A stretch of DNA of 64,000 nucleotides from contig CAJWVZ010000002.1 in the NCBI GenBank assembly GCA_913048385.1, positions 124,001-188,000 of the forward strand. Reading direction: 5' to 3'. Origin of the DNA: an uncultured Gammaproteobacteria bacterium (GTDB taxonomy: Bacteria; Pseudomonadota; Gammaproteobacteria; Pseudomonadales; Pseudohongiellaceae). Under the pieces are notes generated by a model. That model ran no database searches, was not told the origin of the DNA, and saw only the letters and a program-made list of their open reading frames with translations. Made by a program: the position numbers and the translations under genes. The first letter of the stretch is position 1; the number at the start of each line of letters is the position of its first letter. Of this stretch, positions 21,663-32,478 are shown in pieces.

Positions 21663-22867
21663 AATTGGAGTTCCTCAATTAACTGTGAGGTTAGAGCCAA
21701 TCCTTGACCAACATTAGGCAACACTGGGCGTAATTGAAGGTCTTGCAAACTTTGAATATCTCTAAAGATAAGTCGAATCTGCTCAGAATCCAGTAATACG
21801 GTTCTCTCAAACCAATCAAGCATCTTTAGAATGCAGAGTTGAAACAATTCTTCATTTCCCGAGGACAATGCGAGGTTTGCCTCGCGGATGAGAAGATTAA
21901 CACCGCGTCGATCATTCAAGATCGAATTTAACCCTTCTGCTTTCGGCATAACGTCTGAATCATGTTGCCTCCAGACAAATACTTCGCCTAATAACTCAAC
22001 GAACGAATTCCATTTGCTTGAGCCTAATTCGTCGTTTGATAAAACTTCTAATACGGCTTTGTTTTGCGTTAATCGCCGAGACTCTGCAAAATCTATTACA
22101 TTGAGAGCATCAATGCGACGGGATAATGAAAAAAGTTGTATCTGAATCTCACCGATGTCTAAAATAGGGACCGCGCTAAGTTGTATTACTTCTTCCGCAA
22201 GCACCTCTCGAAGAGGAAGAAACAGTCTACTTTCTGAAGCCGCGAGTAAAGAATTGGTGCTTTCAAAAAGCTTGATCGCGGAACCTACGTCACGTTCAAA
22301 GTTAAGCTTCATTTCAGCTAGTTTAAGCATATACTCGACCTGATATAAAACCCTCAGATCTTTTGCATCATCACCTTGTAATGCCTGCTTGGCTGTGTCC
22401 CCTAATATATCACTTCTAAGGGTCTCAATTTTCGCCTCAAGAGAAGTGATGCGCTTGAGAGCTTCGTTTTCTACTTTAATAATAGAAGCATCAAACTGGT
22501 TTCGTAGCTCAGCTTCAATTTCATCAAATTCCAAAATCTGATCACCACCGTTGGATTGAAGCGATCCTAATTCAAATTCCAGTTTGCGAAGTTGAGCGTC
22601 TCGATCTTGTAGATTTGAAACTAATCCTTTATTACCGTCCATCACCTCATTTAAAGCCTGCTCCAATTTAGATTGCTGAATTATAAGAAAAATTACCGAA
22701 CCAATTATTGGTAATGTTAGCAAGACTAAAAGAACTACCCTAAAGCGTGCATTTCGCTGGCCCCTGGTTGGCTTAATCTTACCTGCCTTTGAAGCGTTTG
22801 ATATCTCGTCAATAATTTTTGCGCTTTCTTGTCCTGATGTTGTTTTTTCTATCACAGAAAACTTCAC
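21659..22867 (-). CDS. hemX: HemX-like membrane protein (uroporphyrinogen III C-methyltransferase-annotated family)
   Basis: Single TM, coiled coil, LYQVEYMLKLAEMKLNFERDVGSAIKLFESTNSLL; synteny hemC-hemD-hemX-hemY. Confidence 0.87.
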   Translation of the reverse strand: MKFSVIEKTTSGQESAKIIDEISNASKAGKIKPTRGQRNARFRVVLLVLLTLPIIGSVIFLIIQQSKLEQALNEVMDGNKGLVSNLQDRDAQLRKLEFELGSLQSNGGDQILEFDEIEAELRNQFDASIIKVENEALKRITSLEAKIETLRSDILGDTAKQALQGDDAKDLRVLYQVEYMLKLAEMKLNFERDVGSAIKLFESTNSLLAASESRLFLPLREVLAEEVIQLSAVPILDIGEIQIQLFSLSRRIDALNVIDFAESRRLTQNKAVLEVLSNDELGSSKWNSFVELLGEVFVWRQHDSDVMPKAEGLNSILNDRRGVNLLIREANLALSSGNEELFQLCILKMLDWFERTVLLDSEQIRLIFRDIQSLQDLQLRPVLPNVGQGLALTSQLIEELQL

Positions 22868-23021
22868 CTTTTATTCTGCATTTAATCAATTTACATAGAT
22901 TAGCTTAACTTTTAAAAAGATAATATTCGATAATCAGAAGCTTTAACTGTTGATTAACGAATCCATCAGCGACAAAATCATAAGATCAGTGTTTACTGTA
23001 GCATGGCAAAAAGACTTTACC

Positions 23022-23786
23022 CTATAGATTCGATACAGAGGCAAGGATGTTTTTTATTTCTGCCCCGTTAGTATTGACAACTTTAGTAAATCCTAAACCA
23101 ACAGCAAAACGGACAAGTCTCACTGATGGCACATACAGAGGCACTTCCCTCATCGCAAAATTAAGTGGAAAAGAGGAGAGCAGCTCAGCGACCTCACCAC
23201 TTAAGCAGATTATCCCATCTACCTTTTTAGAAAATATAGGGACTAACTCTTCCGTTGAAATCTTTCTTTTCTGTCTTTTATATACCTCTAAATAATCGAC
23301 AATACCGCCTCTATTTACGAGCTCATCCCGCAAAAAGTGCCGGCCGGCCAAACCACGAAAAATACCAATATTTTTACCACCGACATCAGACAAATACGGT
23401 ATGTCCAGTAGATCTTCACTTGTCATCCCAACACTCGATTTTTCGACTATATAACCAAAAAGCGATTCGACGGTTCTGGCAGTCGAAGGTCCGATCGCTA
23501 AGTTTTTTGATCCTGATGGAATAATAGACCAGTATTTTTTAACCCATTTAAATCCGATCCTGGCTGCAGTTGGGCTTATAAAAATCAAAGTATCGTACTT
23601 GTTAAGCTTACGAATGTTCTCAACGAGAACCGGAGAACCTTCTGGCTTTTCTATTGGAGTAGGTACAATTTTGATCAAAGGTAGTGATATGGGCGAAATC
23701 CCCACGTCCGAAAGAGCTTGGCAGAGAATTGACTGGCCCTCGAGTGGTCGAGTTACCAGTATTCGCTTTAAGTTTTTCGATTTCAC
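23022..23786 (-). CDS. hemD: Uroporphyrinogen-III synthase
   Basis: [55 protein letters not shown]-like [11 protein letters not shown]; overlaps hemC. Confidence 0.9.
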   Translation of the reverse strand: MKSKNLKRILVTRPLEGQSILCQALSDVGISPISLPLIKIVPTPIEKPEGSPVLVENIRKLNKYDTLIFISPTAARIGFKWVKKYWSIIPSGSKNLAIGPSTARTVESLFGYIVEKSSVGMTSEDLLDIPYLSDVGGKNIGIFRGLAGRHFLRDELVNRGGIVDYLEVYKRQKRKISTEELVPIFSKKVDGIICLSGEVAELLSSFPLNFAMREVPLYVPSVRLVRFAVGLGFTKVVNTNGAEIKNILASVSNL

Positions 23787-24742
23787 TTATAGGATGCCTC
23801 ACTATTATAGTTGGCCTGGTCCAATAACAGTTGAGCGCCCTGATCAAGAAGCTTTTGGGCGACAGTCCGTCCCAGATCTTCAGCATTATCGCTCGCCATT
23901 CGTCCCTCGGCTAACAATATTTTAATACCCGATACATCGCCCACCATTCCTCTTAAATATAACTCATCCTTTTCCGAATTAAATTCAGCAAAACTAGCGA
24001 TCGGAGCTTGGCAGCCACCGTTCAACGCTCTGTTTAACGACCTCTCAGCTGTCACTTTACATGCGGTTTCTGGATCATGTAAGCATTGTAAGACTGCTAA
24101 TGTTGTTTTATCTGGAAAACGACACTCGACTCCAACCGCTCCTTGTCCACCAGCCGGAAGGATCTCTTCAGACGTAAACCTTTGCAAAATACGACTCTCA
24201 AGGCCAAGTCGAGACAACCCGGCGCTCGCGAGAACTATGGCGTCATAGTCTCCAACATCTAGTTTTTTTAACCGAGTTCCTACGTTACCTCTCAAATCTG
24301 TAATTTGAAGATCTTTACGGATTTGTAACAACTGGCACTGTCTTCTTAAACTCGAGGTGCCGACTTTGGCGCCGATTGGCAAGTCGGTAAGGCTTCTGTA
24401 GTGATTTGAAACAAGTGCATCGCTTGAGTCTCCCCGCCGGCAAATTACCGCTAGCCCCAAGCCGTCCGGGAAGTCCATCGGCACATCTTTCATAGAATGA
24501 ACGGCGATGTCGGCCTCATTGTTCAAAATTGCTTTTTCAAGCTCCTTAACAAATAAGCCCTTACCTCCGATATCAGAAAGTGGCCGATCAATAATCTCAT
24601 CACCCTTTGTAGTCATCGGCAATAATTGAACTTTAAGGTTCGGGTGCTTTTTCTCTAAGCTTTCTTTGACAAAGTGTGCCTGCCAAAGTGCCAATGGACT
24701 TCGGCGAGTCGCAATACGTAGAGTGTTTTCCTTAATGTTCAA
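23783..24742 (-). CDS. hemC: Porphobilinogen deaminase (hydroxymethylbilane synthase)
   Basis: [63 protein letters not shown]. Confidence 0.97.
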   Translation of the reverse strand: MNIKENTLRIATRRSPLALWQAHFVKESLEKKHPNLKVQLLPMTTKGDEIIDRPLSDIGGKGLFVKELEKAILNNEADIAVHSMKDVPMDFPDGLGLAVICRRGDSSDALVSNHYRSLTDLPIGAKVGTSSLRRQCQLLQIRKDLQITDLRGNVGTRLKKLDVGDYDAIVLASAGLSRLGLESRILQRFTSEEILPAGGQGAVGVECRFPDKTTLAVLQCLHDPETACKVTAERSLNRALNGGCQAPIASFAEFNSEKDELYLRGMVGDVSGIKILLAEGRMASDNAEDLGRTVAQKLLDQGAQLLLDQANYNSEASYK

Positions 24743-24942
24743 TTTTTGGGCTCCAATTACTGATATCTGTCAGATACAATATTCACATTTTACGGGATTT
24801 TTTATTAGATTGGCTAAGAGCCAATCAATCTTAAATAAATCTGGTAAGCTTACGCAATATCAGTGCTTGAGTTCTACCAAACAATTAAAAAAAATATTGA
24901 ATACCTAATAATCGACCCTACAAGTGTAAATGAGAAGCTAAA

Positions 24943-26379
24943 ATGTCAAACAAAAAATACAACCGGACTGAACAGTCTCAAGAAGATGAGAAAAATACCC
25001 TTTGGGGAGGGAGATTTACCGAGGCCACTGATACTTTTGTGCAAAGATTTACCTCCTCTATCTCCTTTGATTACCGACTGTACCAACACGATATTAACGG
25101 TTCTATCGCTCATGCGATGATGTTAAACAAAGCGGGAATTTTAACTGATAAAGAAAAAACTGAAATTTTAACCGGCTTAGAGACTATTTATCATGATATT
25201 AAAGACGGGAACTTTAAATGGTCTATAGAGTTAGAAGATGTTCACATGAATATAGAGGCAGCTCTAACTAGTCGAATTGGAGATTTAGGAAAGAAACTGC
25301 ATACCGGACGATCACGTAATGATCAGATAGCAACCGATTTTAAACTTTTTATAAAGGATCAAATCGATTTAGTAGTTAGATTAATAACAGAACTTCAACG
25401 AAGCATCGTAAATTTAGCCGAACAGGAAGCCGGAACAATTATGCCGGGCTTTACTCATCTTCAAGCGGCTCAGCCAATCAGTTTTGGCCATCACTTAATG
25501 GCCTGGTATGAAATGTTAGATCGGGATTACAGTCGACTCATCGACTGCAAAAAACGAGCAAATTTTTCACCACTAGGATCAGCTGCTCTAGCAGGAACCA
25601 CCTATAACATTGATCGTGAATACAGCGCAGAACTATTGGGTTTTGAAGCGCCAACCCGGAATTCACTGGACTCTGTGAGTGATCGGGATTTTGCTATAGA
25701 ACTTGCCAGCGCAGTGAGTTTGATAATGATGCATTTATCTCGCTTCTCAGAAGAGTTGATTCTTTGGTCATCCTCGCAATTTTCTTTTATAGAGATCCCC
25801 GACCGCTTTTGTACCGGTTCCTCTATAATGCCTCAGAAAAAAAATCCTGACGTCCCAGAACTCGTGCGTGGGAAAAGTGGTCGAGTTTTTGGGCATTTAA
25901 CTTCTCTTTTAACTTTGATGAAATCTCAACCGCTTGCCTATAATAAAGATAACCAAGAAGACAAAGAGCCCGTTTTTGATCTATTAGATACAGTAAAGGA
26001 TTGTCTTCTTGCTTATAGTAATATGATCCCAGCCATAATTTGTAATCGCGAAGAGATGGAAGCTGCAGCAATTAAAGGTCATACAACTGCCACTGACCTC
26101 GCTGATTATTTAGTCATTAAGGGCATTCCGTTTCGCGATGCACATGAGATAGTTGGCAAGGCTGTTGGATACGCTATAGAAGGGAAAAAAGACCTTTCTT
26201 CGCTTGATCTCAACGAACTTAAACGATTTTCTGCATTAATTTCAGAGGATGTTTTTGACATTATTACAGTCAAAGGTTCAGTAAACGCGCGAAACCACAC
26301 GGGAGGCACAGCAATTTCACAGGTCCTCTTAGCTACCAAAGCGGCTCGCAAAAACCTTGATACGCGAGAGAATAAGTGA
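24943..26379 (+). CDS. argH: Argininosuccinate lyase
   Basis: [62 protein letters not shown]. Confidence 0.98.
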   Translation: MSNKKYNRTEQSQEDEKNTLWGGRFTEATDTFVQRFTSSISFDYRLYQHDINGSIAHAMMLNKAGILTDKEKTEILTGLETIYHDIKDGNFKWSIELEDVHMNIEAALTSRIGDLGKKLHTGRSRNDQIATDFKLFIKDQIDLVVRLITELQRSIVNLAEQEAGTIMPGFTHLQAAQPISFGHHLMAWYEMLDRDYSRLIDCKKRANFSPLGSAALAGTTYNIDREYSAELLGFEAPTRNSLDSVSDRDFAIELASAVSLIMMHLSRFSEELILWSSSQFSFIEIPDRFCTGSSIMPQKKNPDVPELVRGKSGRVFGHLTSLLTLMKSQPLAYNKDNQEDKEPVFDLLDTVKDCLLAYSNMIPAIICNREEMEAAAIKGHTTATDLADYLVIKGIPFRDAHEIVGKAVGYAIEGKKDLSSLDLNELKRFSALISEDVFDIITVKGSVNARNHTGGTAISQVLLATKAARKNLDTRENK

Positions 26380-26398
26380 TTTTGTAAATATCGATTGG

Positions 26399-27544
26399 CT
26401 AGCGATCACTCGGAGCTTGTAGTGTTATCGCGTACTGATATGTCCTACCATCTCGGCGTGTACGCACAACCACCTCATCACCTGCTTTGCGCTCTTCCAT
26501 GATATCAGCGTAATCGTTTTCGTTCCTCACTGGGATTCCGTCAATCTCAAATATCACATCTCCAAGTTGGATACGCCCTCGTTGACTGCGAGTGAGTCCT
26601 CGCATACCTTCCATCGCCGGTTCAGAATCTGCTTCCAAAGCCATAACAATAACGCCCTCTATCCCCCACAACTTTCGATAATAATCTGGTTGAGAGATCG
26701 GCGTTATTCCTAAAATCGGAGTCTGTACCCGTCCATATGCTATCAGCTCAGGCACGACTCGATTCACTGTATTGATAGGAATAGCGAACCCGATTCCCGA
26801 ACTTGCTCCACTAGGGCTATAAATAGCTGTATTTACTCCCACAAGTTCTCCTAAAGAATTCAATAATGGCCCCCCGGAATTACCAGGATTAATAGCCGCA
26901 TCAGTTTGAATGACATCTTTTATCTTACGCCTGCTAACTGAGTCGATCTCTCTACCTAAAGCACTCACTACTCCAACAGTCATCGTCGTATCAAGGCCAA
27001 ACGGGTTACCTATAGCGATAACCTTTCTTCCAACTTCCAAAAGCGAGGAGTCGCCCGGCTGAACAGGGATTAGCATCGTCTCTCCTGGATCAATTTTTAA
27101 TACAGCTAGATCTTTATCAGGATCAATACCAATGGGCGTCGCATCGAAAGTTGAACCGTCTTGAAGGGTGACGGTGACTCTACTTGCTTGCTGCACTACA
27201 TGGAAATTCGTTACTATGTGTCCGTCTTGGCTCCAAATGAAACCGGTACCACTTCCCTGGGGAACCTCTTGAGGATTTAATGAGTAGTAAGACCTTATCA
27301 ACCTCGAGTTAGTTATATTAACAACCGACGGGCTTGTGCGCTTAAAAACGTCGATGTTATTCGCCTCATCATTTGTCCTAAACGATTCGTATGCCGAGCC
27401 ACTAGCAGCAAGCGACGACGTCTGAGCTATTAAATGAAAAGGAGCTAAAAAGACACCGCTGACACAAATTACAGGTGTCAAAAATTTAAGAGAAGCTGTT
27501 ACAAAACAAAAAAGTTTAGAACCTAGATAAAACATATATTGCAT
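26399..27544 (-). CDS. Trypsin-like serine protease, HtrA/Deg family with one PDZ domain
   Basis: GSGTGFIWSQDGHIVTNFHVV, DLAVLKID, QTDAAINPGNSGGPLLNSLGELVGVNTAI; PDZ-like C-terminal region; N-terminal hydrophobic segment. Confidence 0.93.
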   Translation of the reverse strand: MQYMFYLGSKLFCFVTASLKFLTPVICVSGVFLAPFHLIAQTSSLAASGSAYESFRTNDEANNIDVFKRTSPSVVNITNSRLIRSYYSLNPQEVPQGSGTGFIWSQDGHIVTNFHVVQQASRVTVTLQDGSTFDATPIGIDPDKDLAVLKIDPGETMLIPVQPGDSSLLEVGRKVIAIGNPFGLDTTMTVGVVSALGREIDSVSRRKIKDVIQTDAAINPGNSGGPLLNSLGELVGVNTAIYSPSGASSGIGFAIPINTVNRVVPELIAYGRVQTPILGITPISQPDYYRKLWGIEGVIVMALEADSEPAMEGMRGLTRSQRGRIQLGDVIFEIDGIPVRNENDYADIMEERKAGDEVVVRTRRDGRTYQYAITLQAPSDR

Positions 27545-27779
27545 TTTTGATTCCTAAAACATGACAGTAAAAGACAACAGTGAAGAGCGTCCTTATCTCG
27601 GCTTCATGCCAAAACCTACGAGACTCCCTAAAGTAGATGGTAAGGACAAATAGAATATATTCAATGCAGACTATATAGAAATATGATGTAATTTAAACGA
27701 ATTATTAGAAAAATAGACAGCGCAACGCAGTCTAAGAGCCTTACATACACTAAATATACCGCCGAGAATCAGTTAATAA

Positions 27780-28754
27780 ATGGCTCTTCATTCAACCGAA
27801 AATCAGAACAACCAACGACTTTCTTACAAATTTTTGGCGCCTAAATTTTGGCCCATGTGGTTAGGCATTGCGCTCATTGCCACAATCGCGAAATTTCCCT
27901 TCAGAATAGCGTTAAAAATGGGCGCAATTCTTGGATGGTTTTCGCTTAAATTTAGCCACCGACGACGTAACATTTGTAATGTAAATCTTAAACTCTGTTT
28001 CCCCGAATTAAGTAAAAAAAGCCTCAACGCACTAATGCGGGCGACGTTTCGAGAAAATGGGATCGGGATAATTGAGGCAGCTATCGCATGGACAAGTGGG
28101 ATTAATAACTTCACAGGTCACGTCGAGGTTGAGGGCCTCGATTTTTTAGAAGCCGCTCAAAATGAGGGCAACGGAGTCCTCTTAGTAGGGGCCCACTATT
28201 CCACACTTGAAATGGGCGGCGCCCTCTTGGCAAGGTATACTGATCTCGATGTAACATATCGAAAGCATAAAAATTTACTTTTTGACCAATTCATGAGGAA
28301 TTCACGACATAAACATTATATCAACGTTATCGAGCGCGAGGACGTCAGAAAAATAGCTCGAAGCTTGCGGAACGGCAACACTGTGTGGTTCGCTCCCGAC
28401 CAGGATTATGGAAAAGCCCATTCTGTATTTGCACCCTTTTTTGGCATAGAAGCCGCAACTATTAAGACGACAGCGCGATTCGCGAGGTTAAATAATTCTC
28501 CGACCCTAATATTTAGCCATCATCGCAAAAAGGACAACTCGGGATATATCTTAAAAATCAGCCAAAAATTGTTGACATATCCAAGTGACGACGAATACGC
28601 TAACGCACTCCAAATCAACCAACACCTTGAAGCTCGCATTCGTGAATTTCCTGACCAATATCTATGGCTTCATAGACGGTTCAAAACACAGCGAACTTCT
28701 GAATCCGGCGCGCTATACAATACCACTGCTAGAAATACGCAAATAATTTCATGA
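27780..28754 (+). CDS. Lipid A biosynthesis acyltransferase (LpxL/HtrB family)
   Basis: GVLLVGAHYSTLEMGGALLARY, RKHKNLLFDQFMRNSR, WFAPDQDYGKAHSVFAPFFG. Confidence 0.92.
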   Translation: MALHSTENQNNQRLSYKFLAPKFWPMWLGIALIATIAKFPFRIALKMGAILGWFSLKFSHRRRNICNVNLKLCFPELSKKSLNALMRATFRENGIGIIEAAIAWTSGINNFTGHVEVEGLDFLEAAQNEGNGVLLVGAHYSTLEMGGALLARYTDLDVTYRKHKNLLFDQFMRNSRHKHYINVIEREDVRKIARSLRNGNTVWFAPDQDYGKAHSVFAPFFGIEAATIKTTARFARLNNSPTLIFSHHRKKDNSGYILKISQKLLTYPSDDEYANALQINQHLEARIREFPDQYLWLHRRFKTQRTSESGALYNTTARNTQIIS

Positions 28755-29827
28755 GTAAGGGTATGAAGGGCAAAAATCAGAAAATTCTTTTATTTCCGAC
28801 TCATTACCTCGGAAATTTTATACTTGGATTGCCTTGGCTGATTTCAGCAATTGACGAGGACCCGACCACAATTGTCGTTCTTGACTCGCGATTTAAACCA
28901 TTTATACAACTCGCCCTTAATAACTATACTGAAATTTTGGAGTATCCGCGCAACGAGCTAAAAAACGAAAAGAACTCTACCCTAAAAAAACTAAATATTT
29001 ATCTAAATTTTTTATCAAAATTACGAAGAATCAAAAGCGAAGATCTTTTTGATCTCGAAGGCGAAAGGTTTACTGGCGTCTTGTCTAGATTAAGCGGCGC
29101 AAAAAATCGGTTTGGACCGATCGGCAAGAATTCCACAATTTTTTATACTAACCCACTTGCTCTGGATTTTCATAACCATCGATTTAATGCTTTTGGACAA
29201 ACACTTTCCGATAAATTTCCTATTAAAAATCCAACGCATATAGTGAACTATCAAATACATCCAACTGCTAAAAATAACGTAACTAACTTTCTTGCTATAA
29301 ATCGAATAAAAAATTCTTTCGTAGTTATTCATTCTGGAGCTAGCGCGGATTATAAAAAATGGCCTGTCGAGAAATTTTCGAAACTTTATAAGATGCTTAA
29401 AGCAATTAACGTAGATGTAGTTTGGATTGGAATGGAAGAAGATCAAAAAATTGTTAAGAAAATTTCAAAGATTTTAAACAATGAAAACTTAAACCAATTT
29501 ACGGAAACAAAATATCCCGAGCTAATCGCCTTGTTAAAAAGAGCCGACGTCTTTATAGGCGGTGATAGTGGCCCGATGCACCTTGCCGCGTCAGTTGGTA
29601 TCGGAGTTATTGCTTTATTCGGCCCAAGCATCGAATCTATTTGGGCTCCTTTGGGCCTACAAAGCAGAGTAATCAGAGGCTCAAAAAGGTGTGGAAAAAA
29701 TTGCGACGCTCACAACTGTGAATTTAACCACCATTGTCTTACATCCTTAAACCCTGAAAGTATTTTAAGTGCGGTAACCGCCATACGAATTTCGAAAATT
29801 ATAAAGACCCCGTCAAATTCCACTTAA
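28751..29827 (+). CDS. Glycosyltransferase family 9 (heptosyltransferase-like)
   Basis: FVVIHSGASADYKKWPVEKFSKL, FIGGDSGPMHLAASVGIGVIALFGPS; overlaps acyltransferase by 4 nt. Confidence 0.9.
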   Translation: MSKGMKGKNQKILLFPTHYLGNFILGLPWLISAIDEDPTTIVVLDSRFKPFIQLALNNYTEILEYPRNELKNEKNSTLKKLNIYLNFLSKLRRIKSEDLFDLEGERFTGVLSRLSGAKNRFGPIGKNSTIFYTNPLALDFHNHRFNAFGQTLSDKFPIKNPTHIVNYQIHPTAKNNVTNFLAINRIKNSFVVIHSGASADYKKWPVEKFSKLYKMLKAINVDVVWIGMEEDQKIVKKISKILNNENLNQFTETKYPELIALLKRADVFIGGDSGPMHLAASVGIGVIALFGPSIESIWAPLGLQSRVIRGSKRCGKNCDAHNCEFNHHCLTSLNPESILSAVTAIRISKIIKTPSNST

Positions 29828-29850
29828 ACCAAAAAAATATTGAGAGTTTT

Positions 29851-30612
29851 ATGAGCGATGAAATTTTAGCAAGCGTTTATATCATAACCCTAAACGAAGA
29901 AGAAAATATTCAGGCCCTCCTCGACAACGTCAAAAATTTCAATGAAGTCATACTGGTTGATAGCGGTAGCACTGATAACACACTCACGCTTGCGGCCCAA
30001 TATAATAACGTATTTATACACGAGCAGGCGTGGCTCGGCTTTAGTGCACAGAAATCATTTGCGCTAAATCTCTGTAAAAACGAATGGGTTCTCAATCTTG
30101 ATGCTGACGAGATTTGTACAAAAGAGTTTGTCGATGAAGCCGCAAACTTAATTAAAGAAAATTCGCACGACGCACTTGAATCTACCCGTCTTCTCCTGAG
30201 ATTTGGGGAGAAAGTCAGGCATTTTGGCGGAGAAGACCGACTAATTCGTTTTTTTCGAAAGTCATGTGGACATTATCAAACTAGAAGAGTTCATGAGAGT
30301 ATTTCGATAACTGGTAGAGTAAAGTCTACGTCGGCAAGCATCTTACACTTCGAAAACTTAACGCTAAGTCGGCGATTTGAAAAAGCAAATAGATATAGCG
30401 AACTAAAAGCCGAGGACAAGCTGGAGAAAGGAGATACTACTTCCGGCATCGTAATTATGGCTATCTTTCCAATAAGCTTTATTCAATTTTTTATAATCAA
30501 AGGTCATTTCCTTGGAGGAATCGATGGTTTTATCACTGCCATGAATGCGGCATTCTACAACTTTATGAAATATTCGAAGCTTAGAGAACTCAGAAAAATT
30601 AAAAATCTCTAA
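29851..30612 (+). CDS. Glycosyltransferase family 2 (WaaE/KdtX-like)
   Basis: SVYIITLNEEENIQALLDNVKNFNEVILVDSGSTDNTLTLA, WVLNLDADEICT. Confidence 0.9.
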   Translation: MSDEILASVYIITLNEEENIQALLDNVKNFNEVILVDSGSTDNTLTLAAQYNNVFIHEQAWLGFSAQKSFALNLCKNEWVLNLDADEICTKEFVDEAANLIKENSHDALESTRLLLRFGEKVRHFGGEDRLIRFFRKSCGHYQTRRVHESISITGRVKSTSASILHFENLTLSRRFEKANRYSELKAEDKLEKGDTTSGIVIMAIFPISFIQFFIIKGHFLGGIDGFITAMNAAFYNFMKYSKLRELRKIKNL

Positions 30613-32365
30613 ATTGAATTTCATTTAAATACGCGTAATGTCCGTTGTTATTCATAAGTTCTTGATGCGTTCCGGACTCTATAATTTTCCCATTATCCAT
30701 TACCATTATTTTATCAGAACTTTCGATTGTCGATAACCGATGAGCAATAACAAAAGTTGTTCTGCCAGCCATGAGAATACGGAGAGCTTCTTGAATATAT
30801 GTTTCTGATTCCGAATCTAAAGCGGAAGTCGCTTCATCCAAAATTAGTATTTGAGAATTCTTGTACAGTGCGCGAGCAATCGCAATCCGTTGGCGTTGAC
30901 CCCCAGATAATAGTGACGCGTCATCACCAATTTTGTGCTCAAATTGATTAGGAAGCCTCTCAATAAATTCAATCGCATGAGCATTCTTCGCCGCTTCGTA
31001 TGCGCGATCTCGATCAATTAAGTCTGCTTCAGCGTAGCAAATATTTTCTAGAATTGATCCGTTAAATAAAACCACGTCTTGACTAACCAGAGCGATTTGA
31101 TTTCGTAAGCTCGTTAATGAAAATTGATCGATTGCATGACCGTTAATATAGATTTCGCCCGCCGACTTATCATAGAAACGGGGGATAAGGCTAAGTAAAG
31201 TACTTTTTCCGCTTCCTGATTTGCCGACGAAAGCGATTTTTTCTCCAGCTCTTACCGAAAAACTAACGCCAGCCACTGCAAAGTGAGTGTTATTTGGCAT
31301 CTCATCGTTTAGCACGAGCTCCTGCTCTTGATATTTGAAAGAGACATTCACAAACTCAATCGAATCAACTCGGCCATTAATTACCTTTGTACCGCCGTCT
31401 GTTTCCTCAGACTCATCTAGGAGCTGAAAGATACTCGAAGCCGCAGCTAATCCCCGCTGTATCACCGAATTAATTTGAGAGAGTTGCCTGATTGGCTTCG
31501 CCAACAGTGCCGCCATAGCCAGAAATGCAACAAATTCTCCTGACGATCTAGTCTCGATATAGGTCGGCGCCATAGAGAACCAAACAAGACATGCAATAGC
31601 AATACTGACAAGCAACTGTATAAGGGGCGTACTGATTGCTTCCGTTGCCGCCATTTTCATATTTTCTAATCTATTACGTTCGCTAGCTGACTCAAATTTT
31701 TTAACGACATGTTTAACAGCATTGAACGTACGGACAACTAATTGACCTCGAATTGACTCTGTCGTAATTTGAGTAACATCTCCCATCGAGTTTTGCATTT
31801 GAGTACTGTATTTCCGGAATTTTTTTGAGGCAATGGCGACCGTTTTCGCTACTATCGGAGCAATTATCAAAAACATCATGCTGAGTTGCCAATCGATAAG
31901 CACTAAGGCTCCGAGCAACCCAATCACTGTCAAACCCTCCCTTAAGATTACAGTGACAGCATTAGTAACAGCACCGGTAACCTGTGTCACATCATAAGTA
32001 ATTTTTGAAATCAACCTTCCAGCTTCGGATCGATCGAAGAAACACACAGGAAGAATTAGAACACGACGAATAATTTCACTGCGAAATCCGTGAATGAGAT
32101 GATTCGCAATAAAAGCGATGGAATAGTTGCCGAGGAATCCGCCCAACCCACGCGTAAGCGCGATAAGAATGCAAAGCACTGGGCTGTACAACCGCCAATC
32201 GGAGTCGTTATTTTCAATTGCATCGACGGTCCAGCCAAGCCATCGTGCTGCGAGAACATTTGTTAAAGCAAATATTATATAGCCCAAAATACTCACAACG
32301 AAAACAGCAAAATGGGGCTTTACGTAGCCCAAGAGTCGCCTGTAGGTTTGCCAACTATTTACCAT
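30599..32365 (-). CDS. msbA: Lipid A export ABC transporter permease/ATP-binding protein MsbA
   Basis: Six-TM domain plus NBD: VAFVGKSGSGKSTLLSLIPRFYD, LLSGGQRQRIAIARALYKNSQILILDEATSALD. Likely start MVNSWQTYRRL at 32365 (ORF extends to 32425). Confidence 0.93.
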   Translation of the reverse strand: MVNSWQTYRRLLGYVKPHFAVFVVSILGYIIFALTNVLAARWLGWTVDAIENNDSDWRLYSPVLCILIALTRGLGGFLGNYSIAFIANHLIHGFRSEIIRRVLILPVCFFDRSEAGRLISKITYDVTQVTGAVTNAVTVILREGLTVIGLLGALVLIDWQLSMMFLIIAPIVAKTVAIASKKFRKYSTQMQNSMGDVTQITTESIRGQLVVRTFNAVKHVVKKFESASERNRLENMKMAATEAISTPLIQLLVSIAIACLVWFSMAPTYIETRSSGEFVAFLAMAALLAKPIRQLSQINSVIQRGLAAASSIFQLLDESEETDGGTKVINGRVDSIEFVNVSFKYQEQELVLNDEMPNNTHFAVAGVSFSVRAGEKIAFVGKSGSGKSTLLSLIPRFYDKSAGEIYINGHAIDQFSLTSLRNQIALVSQDVVLFNGSILENICYAEADLIDRDRAYEAAKNAHAIEFIERLPNQFEHKIGDDASLLSGGQRQRIAIARALYKNSQILILDEATSALDSESETYIQEALRILMAGRTTFVIAHRLSTIESSDKIMVMDNGKIIESGTHQELMNNNGHYAYLNEIQFRDF

Positions 32366-32478
32366 TGTTATTTCCAAAAAAAACAAGTTAGTAGCACTTC
32401 TAGACTTATTTTTAACTTTGACCAAAGATATAAGATGCGAACCTTATCCCATATAAGACCAACCTTCCAGCACGCCGC

